Shown here piece after piece: positions 43,744 to 52,145 of a DNA stretch of 64,000 bases. Every line of letters begins with the position of its first letter. Within the stretch, counting starts at the first letter, position 1. The translations under genes and the position numbers were made by a program. The notes beneath the pieces are model-generated. The model was not told the DNA's origin and did not search any database. It was given only the letters and a program-made list of their open reading frames with translations. The stretch comes from an uncultured Christensenellaceae bacterium. Lineage in GTDB: Bacteria > Bacillota > Clostridia > Christensenellales > UBA3700. The stretch is taken from positions 71,361 through 135,360 of the forward strand of contig CAJUMY010000004.1 in NCBI GenBank assembly GCA_910587685.1, in the 5' to 3' direction.

Positions 43744-45879
43744 ATGAAGAAAAAGATTTTTTCAGTAATTGTGGTGACGTTGGTTCTTGCTACGCTTTTC
43801 GCAGGCTGTACGGGGATCCTCGAGCTCAACGCCGACAGAGACAGTTCGCAGATCGTCGCTACGGTCAACGTCGGCGAATTGAAAGGCGTCGTCACGAAAG
43901 GCGATATTATTTCATATTACAATCAGGTCGGTTATACTTATATCCAATATTACGGTTGGGACAGTGAGAAAATAGTTACCGAGTTTACCAAGTCGATGGC
44001 AAAGAGGGAGATACTCTTGCTAAACGCGGTCAAGACCTTCGCCGAGGAGTACGATCTCGATCTTGCGAAGATAACGAAGGCAAATAACGAATATATCGAT
44101 AACCTCGCAAAGAAGGGTTATAAGACCTACCTCGAGGACAAGTTCCAGTACGATTTCTTCGATATGCTGGATCCGGACGAACAGCTTTACGTCATCAAGG
44201 CGGCAAAGAGATCGTTCAAGTCCAGTTACGATACGATCCTCGAAGAGGTCAAGGCGGAGATAGAGGCGAACACAGCTACGCCTGAGGAAGACGAGGATGA
44301 AGAGGATACGGAAGAAGAGGATAAGAAGACTCTCGAGCCGAGAACTCAAAGAACCGTCACCGCAGATACTTCTTTCAAAAAAGACGCGTCTATCACCTCC
44401 GAGACGGTAAGCGCCGAGAAGACGTTCTTCGAAGAGATGGACGCTGATACCGCTAATTTTACGAAGGCGGAGAAAGAGGCTTACAACCGTCTTAAGAAGA
44501 ACATCCTCAAGAACTACTCGAGCGTAGAGGTAGCTTGGAGAGTTATCCTCGACTCGCAAAAGGAGTCGAGACTTCTCGAAAAGTACAAAGAGTTCATCAA
44601 CAAGGATATATCGGTTTCGGAAGAAGAGCTTACGAGCAGATACAATTTCACGCTTACGAACAATATGCTCACCGTATACGACGAGGACACGTATAAGACG
44701 GCGGTAGAGGGCGACAGCAGTCAGGACCTTCTTTATCATAAGGAAAAGAACGGATACTTTACCGTTAAGTCGATACTTCTTAAATTCAGCGAAGATCAGG
44801 AGAACGCTCTTAAAGCTATAAAGGCGGGCGTGCTCGGAGATACCGATAACAACCAGGCGATATCCGACAACAGATCGGATCTTGCTCTTGATAAGAACTT
44901 CTCTATGCCGGGTTTCAAGTCCGATATCGGCGGAATAAAGGTCAACGTTTCGAACCCCGATTACGATCCCGACGCTACGTGTATCGACAACGATTGCGAA
45001 TGCGTAGCTTGTCAGAACGGCGCTAAATATATAAAGAACGCGGTATGCGAGAATAAAGACTGCGAATGCGTGGCTTGCGTTAATTCGGCGTACAGCGAAT
45101 ACGATGTAGAGTACGAGAGAATACTCGGAGATCTGTCTAACGCCGTAGCGGACGCTAAGAACGTGAATTTCGCCGCGAACTTCGAAGGGAATAAGGACGC
45201 TGCTATCGCTAACGCGAGAGTCGACGCTTTCGACGATTATATTTATCTCGTGAACGACGACCCCGGTATGTTTAACGCTAGCGGATATACTATCAATATG
45301 GAAGGAACTTCTTCTTACGTCGTTGAGTACGTAGTTCTTGCAAGAGAGCTTGCAAAGAGAGCTATGGCGAACAATTCTCTCGGCGTGATGGGCGGAGTTT
45401 CCGCAGGCAAGTACGCTAATCCGTTTGACAATACGCTTCCCGACGTCGAGATATATTCTTACGACAGCGGTAACGGCGAGCCCGTAAACTATATCGTCAA
45501 CGATTTCGGTATCCATGTAATAATGGTAACTTACGTCGCTTGCGAAGATACCGATAAGGTCGTAGGAAACGAGGACGACGGTTATAGACTTACTCTCGAT
45601 TACGTAACGTCCTATAAGAACGTCTACAAGACTGATGACGACGGAAAGGTAGTTCTCGACGCGAACGGCAAGAAGACTGTTATCGAGCTTACCAATAAGA
45701 CTGTAAGAGAGAAACTTTCGGATAAGATACTCGAAGAGAAGGAGAGCGCTAATTACTCCGCTAAAGAGAAAGAGATAACCGAAGAGAATGATTCTCAGAA
45801 GATAGTTGTTAATGAAAAACTTCAGAAGAAGATCATCAAAGAAATAGAGAAACAACTCAAGAAAGCGGGTATTGCTTAA
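43744..45879 (+). CDS. PrsA/SurA-like peptidyl-prolyl isomerase lipoprotein with a cysteine-rich insertion
   Basis: The 711-residue protein has a lipobox (LFAGC, Cys22) and then a SurA/PrsA-type helical chaperone domain (VKTFAEEYDLDLAKI and similar, about 45-290) interrupted by an acidic linker (EEDEDEEDTEEEDKK, about 181-195). A parvulin-like region begins at YFTVKSILLKF (about 338) and seems to resume at DFGIHVIMVTYV (about 587-598). Between them lies an insertion with two copies of C-x4-C-x-C-x2-C (Cys413/418/420/423 and 435/440/442/445), which could bind metal or form disulfides. It follows mfd, the usual site of prsA in Bacillota. Twice the usual length of PrsA. Confidence 0.75.
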   Translation: MKKKIFSVIVVTLVLATLFAGCTGILELNADRDSSQIVATVNVGELKGVVTKGDIISYYNQVGYTYIQYYGWDSEKIVTEFTKSMAKREILLLNAVKTFAEEYDLDLAKITKANNEYIDNLAKKGYKTYLEDKFQYDFFDMLDPDEQLYVIKAAKRSFKSSYDTILEEVKAEIEANTATPEEDEDEEDTEEEDKKTLEPRTQRTVTADTSFKKDASITSETVSAEKTFFEEMDADTANFTKAEKEAYNRLKKNILKNYSSVEVAWRVILDSQKESRLLEKYKEFINKDISVSEEELTSRYNFTLTNNMLTVYDEDTYKTAVEGDSSQDLLYHKEKNGYFTVKSILLKFSEDQENALKAIKAGVLGDTDNNQAISDNRSDLALDKNFSMPGFKSDIGGIKVNVSNPDYDPDATCIDNDCECVACQNGAKYIKNAVCENKDCECVACVNSAYSEYDVEYERILGDLSNAVADAKNVNFAANFEGNKDAAIANARVDAFDDYIYLVNDDPGMFNASGYTINMEGTSSYVVEYVVLARELAKRAMANNSLGVMGGVSAGKYANPFDNTLPDVEIYSYDSGNGEPVNYIVNDFGIHVIMVTYVACEDTDKVVGNEDDGYRLTLDYVTSYKNVYKTDDDGKVVLDANGKKTVIELTNKTVREKLSDKILEEKESANYSAKEKEITEENDSQKIVVNEKLQKKIIKEIEKQLKKAGIA

Positions 45880-45908
45880 TAGCTTATATTAATAAATGAA
45901 AGATACCG

Positions 45909-45945
45909 AAGCCACACTTATATGCTAAGCGTGGCTTTATATTTA
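45909..45945 (+). terminator. terminator of the PrsA-like gene
   Basis: AAGCCAC-a-CTTA (45909-45920) pairs with TAAG-c-GTGGCTT (45926-45937), then TATATTTAT. Confidence 0.75.
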
Positions 45946-45978
45946 TAAACGATACGACGGCGATAAGGAGATATGATC

Positions 45979-46497
45979 ATGGATATGACGGAAAAGACTC
46001 TTGAGAGCGAGATAGTTTACGACGGCAAAATAATGACAGTCAAGAGAGACAAGGTAGAGCTTGTCAACGGAGACACTAGCTATAGGGAAATCGTTCTGCA
46101 TAACGGAGGAGCTACTATAGCGGCTTTAACCGACGACGACGAATTTCTCCTTGTGAGACAGTATCGCTATGCGTGCGGCGGCGTTATATACGAATTGCCG
46201 GCGGGGAAACTTGAAAAAGGAGAAGACCCTGCGCGTTGCGCCGCGAGAGAGCTTGAAGAAGAGACGGGTTACGTCGCGGATAAGATAGAATTGCTTACAG
46301 CGATGCTTCCGACTCCCGGATATTCGTCCGAGCATATATACGTGTATAAAGCCACGGGTCTTAGGAAAACCGCTCAGCGTCTTGACGACGACGAATTCCT
46401 CGAGGTCGAGAAGATAAAGAGGAGCGACGCATTAAAGATGATAAAGGATAACGTCATAACCGACGCTAAGACTATCGTCGGTATTCTTTTAACGTAA
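45979..46497 (+). CDS. nudF: ADP-ribose pyrophosphatase (Nudix hydrolase)
   Basis: The 172-residue protein contains the full Nudix box G-x5-E-x7-REUxEExGU at GKLEKGEDPARCAARELEEETGY. The N-terminal strand pattern (ESEIVYDGKIMTVKRDKVEL, then LHNGGATIAAL and LVRQYRYA) is that of the ADP-ribose pyrophosphatase group. It hydrolyses ADP-ribose to AMP and ribose 5-phosphate. AAGGAG at 45965-45970 favours the ATG at 45979 over that at 45973, which would be only two bases away. Confidence 0.9.
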   Translation: MDMTEKTLESEIVYDGKIMTVKRDKVELVNGDTSYREIVLHNGGATIAALTDDDEFLLVRQYRYACGGVIYELPAGKLEKGEDPARCAARELEEETGYVADKIELLTAMLPTPGYSSEHIYVYKATGLRKTAQRLDDDEFLEVEKIKRSDALKMIKDNVITDAKTIVGILLT

Positions 46498-46508
46498 TTT
46501 TGATTTGC

Positions 46509-46537
46509 TTGACATTTGGCAATAAATGGTATAGAAT
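46509..46537 (+). promoter_or_regulatory. strong sigma-A promoter of the GNAT gene
   Basis: TTGACA (46509-46514), 17 bases, TAGAAT (46532-46537). Confidence 0.85.
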
Positions 46538-46584
46538 TGAAGAGATAACGGAAGATATGTTCCGATATATGGATGGGTAAATTT

Positions 46585-47706
46585 ATGGTTGAGATCAAAG
46601 AAGTATTGACTAAGAAGGACAGAAAGAAGTTCTTCAAGTTTCCGCTTACGCTCTATAAGGGCGTTAAGAACAGTTGTCCGCAGCTCATTTCGGACGAAAA
46701 AGACGAGTTTGACGAGAACGTTAACGGAGCGTTCAAATATGCCGACGCTAAGATGTTTCTTGCGATAAAGGGCGGAAAAGTCGTAGGACGCGTCGCCGCT
46801 ATTTTGAACAAAGCGTATAATGAAAAGCAGAACATAAAGGAGCTGCGCTTTTCGAGAATTGATTTTATTGACGATCACGAGGTTTCGGGCGCGCTTATCG
46901 GAGCCGTTAAGGCTTGGGCTAAGGAGCTTGGGATGACGAGACTCGTAGGACCGATAGGATTTTCCGATTTGGACAAGCAGGGGATGCTTGTTGACGGGTT
47001 CGACGAAATGAACCTTTATCTTACGGTCTACAACTTTCCCTATTACGTCGAGCATATGGAGAGGCTCGGCATGGAAAAGATCGTGGATTGGGTAGAATAC
47101 CGCATCAAAACTCCCGAAAAAGGCGACGAAAGAGCCGACGAACTTTGCGAAAAGATACTCAAGAGGTTTGATTTGAAGATAATTAAGACCAACGGAGCGA
47201 ATTCCGCGAAGGATATAGTTATCAAGGCGCTCAAGGACATTTGGAACGAGGCTTACGCGCCTCTTTACGGAGTCGTCGAAATCAATGAAAAGCAGATAGA
47301 ACGCGAGTTCAATATGATAAAGATGATATGGAAAGACGATAACGTTGCCGCTATCGAAAAGGACGGGGAACTCATTGCTTACGGTTTCGTAGGACCTAAC
47401 CTTTCGAGAGCTCTGTCAAAATGCAACGGCAGACTGTTGCCGTTCGGTATTTTCCACTTGCTTTGGGATATCAATCATTCCGACGCTGTCGACTGCTATA
47501 GCATAGGTATCAAGAAAGAATATAAGGATAGGGGCATCAACTTCATCATGGTCAACGGTATGATGAATAATTTGAGGAAAAACGGTATCAAATACATCTA
47601 TACCGGACCTATGCTCGAGCACAATAAGAAGATACGTTCGCAGTGGGAACAGTACGATCCCGAGCTATATAGAAGAAGACGCTGTTTCGGACTCGATATC
47701 GAGTAG
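46585..47706 (+). CDS. GNAT-fold acyltransferase-like protein (YghO-like)
   Basis: The 373-residue protein looks like two GNAT-related halves. The N-terminal half has FLAIKGGKVVGRVAAILNKAYNE and GMTRLVGPIGFSDLDKQGMLVDGF; the C-terminal half has DDNVAAIEKDGELIAYGFVGPNLS and IGIKKEYKDRGINFIMVNGMM, where the KEYKDRG segment resembles the acetyl-CoA pyrophosphate loop. It ends with the YIYTGPMLEHNKKIRSQWE block common to this uncharacterised family, which is frequent in Bacteroidetes and Clostridia. Substrate unknown. The start is uncertain; ATG at 46573 is in frame, but GGATGGG lies 7 bases before 46585 and homology begins near there. A consensus promoter lies just upstream. Confidence 0.75.
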   Translation: MVEIKEVLTKKDRKKFFKFPLTLYKGVKNSCPQLISDEKDEFDENVNGAFKYADAKMFLAIKGGKVVGRVAAILNKAYNEKQNIKELRFSRIDFIDDHEVSGALIGAVKAWAKELGMTRLVGPIGFSDLDKQGMLVDGFDEMNLYLTVYNFPYYVEHMERLGMEKIVDWVEYRIKTPEKGDERADELCEKILKRFDLKIIKTNGANSAKDIVIKALKDIWNEAYAPLYGVVEINEKQIEREFNMIKMIWKDDNVAAIEKDGELIAYGFVGPNLSRALSKCNGRLLPFGIFHLLWDINHSDAVDCYSIGIKKEYKDRGINFIMVNGMMNNLRKNGIKYIYTGPMLEHNKKIRSQWEQYDPELYRRRRCFGLDIE

Positions 47707-47732
47707 TATTTATTTGAATATTTTATTTTAGA

Positions 47733-47764
47733 ACGACTTGATCTTGTATCGGGTCGTTTTTTTG
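47733..47764 (+). terminator. terminator of the GNAT gene
   Basis: ACGACTTGAT (47733-47742) pairs, with two G-T pairs, with ATCGGGTCGT (47748-47757); seven T follow. Confidence 0.88.
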
Positions 47765-47789
47765 ATTGGTCATTTCACTATAACGCCGA

Positions 47790-47839
47790 TGTCGTAAATT
47801 GTCGCAATATGTAGAAAAATGTCGAATAATGTAGAATGT
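47790..47839 (+). promoter_or_regulatory. five 10-bp phased TGTCGAA-like boxes
   Basis: Five contiguous 10-base units start at 47790, 47800, 47810, 47820 and 47830: TGTCGTAAAT, TGTCGCAATA, TGTAGAAAAA, TGTCGAATAA, TGTAGAATGT. The core resembles the Spo0A box TGNCGAA, and 10-bp phasing places all sites on one DNA face. They lie 165-215 bases before the peptidase gene. Binding by Spo0A is inference. Confidence 0.6.
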
Positions 47840-47939
47840 AGTATTTGCATACGTTATTAATAAACAATACTCGGCTTATAAAGGCAGTCTTTAGAAAAAA
47901 TTAAGACATTAAAGTATAATATAAGATATATTTTTACTA

Positions 47940-47969
47940 TTTACAAGTATAGAAAGTTTATGATACAAT
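47940..47969 (+). promoter_or_regulatory. probable promoter of the peptidase/paralog operon
   Basis: TTTACA (47940-47945), 18 bases, TACAAT (47964-47969), about 35 bases before the start codon. A separate TATAAT at 47915-47920 without a good -35 is an alternative. Confidence 0.5.
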
Positions 47970-48003
47970 GTAAATATGAAATATTATTTTAGGAGGTACG
48001 AAT

Positions 48004-49482
48004 ATGATCAACGTCAAAGACCGTCGTCGGAGCATATGCGTAGCAGCGCTTGCTCTCTTAATGCTAATAGCGGTGTCGCTATTACCGTTTTTTCCTTATG
48101 AGACTTGGGCAGAAGGAATCGATACGAGGGCTATAACCGAAGAAGAGCTGTCTGGAATACAGAGCGAAATAGAGTCGCTATACGATAGCGGAACTATAAT
48201 CGACGCTATCAACGAAAAACAGGCGGAGATAAGCGGGATACAGTTAATGTCCGAGGAAATCGAGAAGACCGTAACGATCAGTAACGTTAAGATACTGTAT
48301 GATTTTAATGAAAAGCCTACGTACCTTTTAACCGAATTCGAAGAGGGCGGATACGCCATAAGGTTCAGAGAGGGAGAGACGTTCGTCGAGAGAAACGAGA
48401 GCTTTAACAGTATTTATACAACCGAGAACGTCATCGATCATAGATGTTACTATGCAGGTCCGGGACAGTATTTTTATAAACGCGACGGCAAGACGTACGA
48501 AGTAAGAACGGGACAAGAAGTGATATTTGATAAGGCTGGAGACGACGAGATAGAGGAGATCAACAGACAGATAGTCGAAGAGAAAAAGTACGGGACTATG
48601 CCTATGAGCATAATCGACGAAGGATACACGTTGCTTAACTTCAATAAAAAAGAAATGACAATGATGGACGCTGTAAGAGGTGTGTATTTCTATGGAATGG
48701 ACGAATATAATACAAGGTTCTTGCCGCTTAAGTCATATGAAAGTTGGAATGATTCCTATAATAATGATTGCATAAATTATTCAATTTACAGATACAATTA
48801 TCAAGATAGAAAATATGATTATATGCGCACCTTAAAATATACCGTGGGCGGGGAGGATATGCTGTTTGGAGATAATCTATACGGCTCATGCGCATTAGTT
48901 GCTATAGGTATGGTATTGCAATTGTACGATAGAACTGACTGGTGTGACGTTGTTCCCTCTAATACTAGTGCTTGGGAAAATATTCAGTATACCTATCCTT
49001 ATTCACAAGATTGTACCAAGCATCCTCAATTAATTCCCAGCAAAAAGGATGCAGAAAGGTTACATCAATATTTAATTAGTTTAGCGCATTATGGTGTAGA
49101 GCCAAATGAAGATGGCGGGTATGGAACATATCCAGATGATCAGGTTAAAGTTATTAATAAATATGCTCAGAACATGGGGTATACTAAAATTATTAAAGGA
49201 AAGACTGCATTATACATATCGGTAAAATCATTGATAGGAAAGCAAGGTTTTCCTATGATAGCAACTACTAAAGGAAACTCTTTTTCTTACAAATATCCTG
49301 TAAAAGATGATAAGGGCAATATAACTTATATAAATAAAACATTAAAGCGTCATACAGTAGTCGCATATGGATACAAGGATTCAGAATTTATTTGCCATTT
49401 TGGCTGGAATACAAATGGATATGGAGCAACAATAATTAATAAAAATTATATAAGCGATTGGAAATATATAGATGTTTTATAA
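48004..49482 (+). CDS. secreted papain-fold (C39/C10-like) cysteine peptidase
   Basis: The 492-residue protein has a Sec signal peptide (about 8-36, ending ETWAEG). A helical/prodomain-like part (about 40-210) includes YLLTEFEEGGYAIRF, a strand pair seen in streptopain-type propeptides. The C-terminal domain has the papain-like triad: Cys296 in LYGSCALVAIGMVLQLYD, His450 in KRHTVVAYGYKD, and Asn469 or a nearby residue in HFGWN. This order fits C39-like and C10 peptidases. Base composition changes inside the gene: up to about 48640 it uses the neighbouring GC-richer codons, afterwards it is AT-rich like the downstream paralogs. AGGAGG at 47992-47997 sets the start. The next gene begins 12 bases after the stop. 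Confidence 0.75.
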   Translation: MINVKDRRRSICVAALALLMLIAVSLLPFFPYETWAEGIDTRAITEEELSGIQSEIESLYDSGTIIDAINEKQAEISGIQLMSEEIEKTVTISNVKILYDFNEKPTYLLTEFEEGGYAIRFREGETFVERNESFNSIYTTENVIDHRCYYAGPGQYFYKRDGKTYEVRTGQEVIFDKAGDDEIEEINRQIVEEKKYGTMPMSIIDEGYTLLNFNKKEMTMMDAVRGVYFYGMDEYNTRFLPLKSYESWNDSYNNDCINYSIYRYNYQDRKYDYMRTLKYTVGGEDMLFGDNLYGSCALVAIGMVLQLYDRTDWCDVVPSNTSAWENIQYTYPYSQDCTKHPQLIPSKKDAERLHQYLISLAHYGVEPNEDGGYGTYPDDQVKVINKYAQNMGYTKIIKGKTALYISVKSLIGKQGFPMIATTKGNSFSYKYPVKDDKGNITYINKTLKRHTVVAYGYKDSEFICHFGWNTNGYGATIINKNYISDWKYIDVL

Positions 49483-49494
49483 GTGAGGGCTATT

Positions 49495-50229
49495 ATGATA
49501 CTTACAAAGAAAAATAAGGCAATAATAACAGTCGTCGCCATTTTAATTATTGTTATAATAGTAGCAATTGCAGTTGGAATAGCGGTATGGAATCGTACGA
49601 ATATATTGCCACCCGGAGATGCGAACTTAACAGTTCGTCATGAAATGACCGTCAAAGAAGCAAAGTTTGTAAGCGAAGTGTTACCGATAACTTTATTGTT
49701 GCCTAAGGATATTGACGGGAACATAACGTTTAATTACGGAAGTTTAGGATACTATGAAGGAATCAATAAAGATAATCTTAAAAAAATAAAAGAGTATGCT
49801 GAAGATAATGATTTTTCGAAGCTCAAAGTTGATGACTTTAAGTATTTTAATAATTGTGAAATGACAATAAAAAAAGAAAAATATATGATGAAATATGTTA
49901 TATATTATATGAATAATGAGTGTGAGGCGCCGAAGATATTTTATAGTGATAATAATAAATCTCAGGAATATTTGGATATATACTGTACCTACTACCTTGA
50001 TATGGATACAAATATATTAATAGATGTATACCCGTTAGATTATAACTATAAACTTGGAGATACAGATTGGCGCTATTTAACCAAAGAAGACAAAATCAAA
50101 CTGTACGGCAGAGAGTGGTTCGATAGCGTAGAGCTGAGCGATATAGACGAGTTTATGAAGGAAGTATGCGCATATAACGGAATTAACTCCGATTGGCTCG
50201 ACAATAAACCTGTTTACAATATCAAATAG
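49495..50229 (+). CDS. tandem paralog 1: single-pass membrane protein with conserved C-terminal tail
   Basis: The 244-residue protein starts MILTKKNK, followed by one membrane helix (about 9-32) and an ectodomain of about 210 residues. No lipobox and no known domain. The N-terminal ectodomain motif MTVKEAKFVSEVLPITLLLPKDIDGNI is shared in pattern with the other copies, while the middle (about 75-195) is divergent. The last about 45 residues, from YGREWFDSVELSDID to NGINSDWLDNKPVYNIK, are identical to copies 2-5 apart from single changes. It starts 12 bases after the peptidase stop (GAGGG before the ATG), so it shares the peptidase mRNA. Function unknown; an inhibitor, immunity factor or substrate of the peptidase is possible. 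Confidence 0.8.
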   Translation: MILTKKNKAIITVVAILIIVIIVAIAVGIAVWNRTNILPPGDANLTVRHEMTVKEAKFVSEVLPITLLLPKDIDGNITFNYGSLGYYEGINKDNLKKIKEYAEDNDFSKLKVDDFKYFNNCEMTIKKEKYMMKYVIYYMNNECEAPKIFYSDNNKSQEYLDIYCTYYLDMDTNILIDVYPLDYNYKLGDTDWRYLTKEDKIKLYGREWFDSVELSDIDEFMKEVCAYNGINSDWLDNKPVYNIK

Positions 50230-50363
50230 AAATCATTAATCAATATCGCACTAAAATAATAAATGTAAAAACATTTGATTATGTTGTTAAACAAATGAAA
50301 AACTGAAAGCACGTTATTATAAAAATGTAGCGTAAAAATACGAATGAAAAAGAAGGCACAATT

Positions 50364-51125
50364 ATGAAACTTGCAAAAAAATCAAAAATAGTTATAGCCG
50401 TTGCAGTTATTCTCGCTGTTATAATAGTTATCGGAATAGTAGCAGGTATAGTCATATGGAAGAGGGAATATTCAGTGAAGCCCGGGGAGAATGATTTGAT
50501 TAACCGACATATCATTACAAGAGAAGAAACGCGATATATTATGGGATATTTACCTTTAGATTTATTATTACCTGAAAAAATTGAGGGGGATATAGAGTTT
50601 ATATACGGAGATTTGGCGAAATATCAAGGTATTAGTGAAGATAGACTTATTCAAATCAGAAAAAATATAGAAGCATTAAAAAATATGAAATCTCCACAAT
50701 ATGAAGGCATAACACGCAATGATTTTGAATACCTTCGATGTTGTCGAATGACGGCTAAAGGAGATGGTTATGATATGGAATTTTCTTGTATTTATGAAAA
50801 TCCTAATTCCATTTGGGATAAGCCTATGCCCTTTAATTATGTTACGAACGAAAAGAGCGAAGCAGTCTTAAATATAAATAGAACATATTATAACGGTTAT
50901 AATCGAATGTATAGAATAGATATATATCCTAATAGCTATAAGGAAAGGCTCAACGGTAAAGATTGGGATAAATTAAGCAAAGACGAAAAAATCGAGCTAT
51001 TTGGAAGAGAATGGTTCGATAGCGTAGAACTTAGCGATATAGACGAGTTTATGAAGGAAGTATGCGCGTACAACGGAATCAACTCCGATTGGCTCAATAA
51101 TAAGCCTGTTTATAATATCAAATAG
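50364..51125 (+). CDS. tandem paralog 2
   Basis: The 253-residue protein starts MKLAKKSKIVIA with a membrane helix at about 9-32 (long Ile/Val/Ala run) and then KREYS. The ectodomain pattern is TREETRYIMGYLPLDLLLPEKIEGDIEF..., a divergent middle including CIYENPNSIWDKPMPFNY, an NRTYYNGYNR strand and IDIYPNSYKERL, and the common tail GREWFDSVELSDIDEFMKEV. One tail difference is WLNNK in place of WLDNK. AGAAGG lies before the ATG. The 134-base spacer after copy 1 is only partly like the later spacers. No Cys pattern or catalytic motif is visible. Confidence 0.8.
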   Translation: MKLAKKSKIVIAVAVILAVIIVIGIVAGIVIWKREYSVKPGENDLINRHIITREETRYIMGYLPLDLLLPEKIEGDIEFIYGDLAKYQGISEDRLIQIRKNIEALKNMKSPQYEGITRNDFEYLRCCRMTAKGDGYDMEFSCIYENPNSIWDKPMPFNYVTNEKSEAVLNINRTYYNGYNRMYRIDIYPNSYKERLNGKDWDKLSKDEKIELFGREWFDSVELSDIDEFMKEVCAYNGINSDWLNNKPVYNIK

Positions 51126-51261
51126 AAATCATTGATCAACATTGCGTTAAAATAATGAAAAAACTCTTTTGTTATTTTGCAAAACAAAAAATGCAAACAC
51201 ATTATTTATAAAAAACAAAGTAGTGTCAAATATACAAATGAAAAAGTTGAGGAAATCCATT
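51126..51261 (+). repeat. conserved spacer between paralogs 2 and 3
   Basis: About 136 bases resembling the spacers at 52006-52145 and 52881-53020 almost throughout: AAAATAATGAAA, ACTCTTT-GTTATTT-GCAAAAC, AATGCAAACRCATTATTTATAA, and the pre-start TTGAGGAAAT. Short hairpins such as ATGC/GCAT are included. Confidence 0.75.
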
Positions 51262-52005
51262 ATGGAACTTGCAAAAAAATCAAAGAAAGTTATAGCAATT
51301 ACGATTATTCTTGCTATTATAATAATTGTTGGAATAATAATCGGAGTCGTTATATGGAATCGGAATAATCAAATAGCTCCTGGAAGTGCAAAAATTTTAG
51401 ATAGTCATACAATGACGAGGGAAGAGATGGCTTTTGTTAGCGGAGTATTACCGTCAATAAGGCAATTATTCCCCGAAAAATTTGACGGAGATATTAAGTT
51501 TGCTTACGAAACTCATGCTTGCGGCGGCGGAATAAGTGAAAAAAGGTTGAAAGAAATCAAAGACGCGTATAAGAAAAATGATAAATCGGTCTTAAATGAA
51601 TATGATTTTTCTTGGTTGCGCTCATATAATATGAGCGTTAAACGTGACAATTATGAGTTAAAATATGCAGTTATGAGTTATCGCAATTGGGGGGAATATT
51701 ATATATTCGAGAACAATGGCAAGTTAGCTAATATAGATGATTATTCGTTAAATATATCGAGGTTTTATTATTTAGACGGTAATACATGTATACAGGTAGA
51801 TGTATATCCTTTGAATGTCGATGAAAAACTTGGCGATAGATCTTGGTCTTTGCTGAGCAAAGAGGAAAAAATCGAACTGTACGGCAGGGAGTGGTTCGAT
51901 AGCGTAGAGCTGAGCGATATAGACAAGTTTATGAAGGAAGTATGCGCGTATAACGGGATCAACTCCGATTGGCTCGACAACAAGCCTGTTTATAATATCA
52001 AATGA
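51262..52005 (+). CDS. tandem paralog 3 (nearly identical to paralog 5)
   Basis: The 247-residue protein reads MELAKKSKKVIAI, helix about 9-32, WNRNNQIAPGSAKI, then MTREEMAFVSGVLPSIRQLFPEKFDGDI and a middle with THACGGGISEKRLKEIKDAYKKND and SRFYYLDGNTCIQVDVYP. It ends with the common tail, with one change (DIDKFMK for DIDEFMK) shared only with copy 5. From about 51314 to 51980 the DNA appears identical to copy 5 by eye. GAGGAAAT lies before the ATG at 51262; an in-frame ATG at 51238 within the conserved leader could extend the protein by eight residues (MKKLRKSI). Confidence 0.8.
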   Translation: MELAKKSKKVIAITIILAIIIIVGIIIGVVIWNRNNQIAPGSAKILDSHTMTREEMAFVSGVLPSIRQLFPEKFDGDIKFAYETHACGGGISEKRLKEIKDAYKKNDKSVLNEYDFSWLRSYNMSVKRDNYELKYAVMSYRNWGEYYIFENNGKLANIDDYSLNISRFYYLDGNTCIQVDVYPLNVDEKLGDRSWSLLSKEEKIELYGREWFDSVELSDIDKFMKEVCAYNGINSDWLDNKPVYNIK

Positions 52006-52145
52006 GAGCATTTAATAAATTCGCATTAAAATAATGAAATAAAAACTCTTTCGTTATTTTGCAAAACAAAAAAATGCAAACGCATTATTTATAAAACAAC
52101 GAAGTAGCGTTAAATATACAAATGAAAAAGTTGAGGAAATCAATT
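52006..52145 (+). repeat. conserved spacer between paralogs 3 and 4
   Basis: About 140 bases; nearly identical to 52881-53020 over its last 110 bases. The repeat unit (gene plus spacer) is about 875-885 bases long. Confidence 0.8.

Noticed and set aside
44020..45855. Long open frame (over 600 codons) on the minus strand opposite the PrsA-like gene
   Set aside because: Its protein is rich in Leu, Val, Ser and Arg with no motif, no ribosome binding site is seen, and the opposite strand has clear signal peptide and domains. It is an effect of biased codons on the real strand. The same applies to the 345-codon frame opposite gerC (10248-11285) and others.
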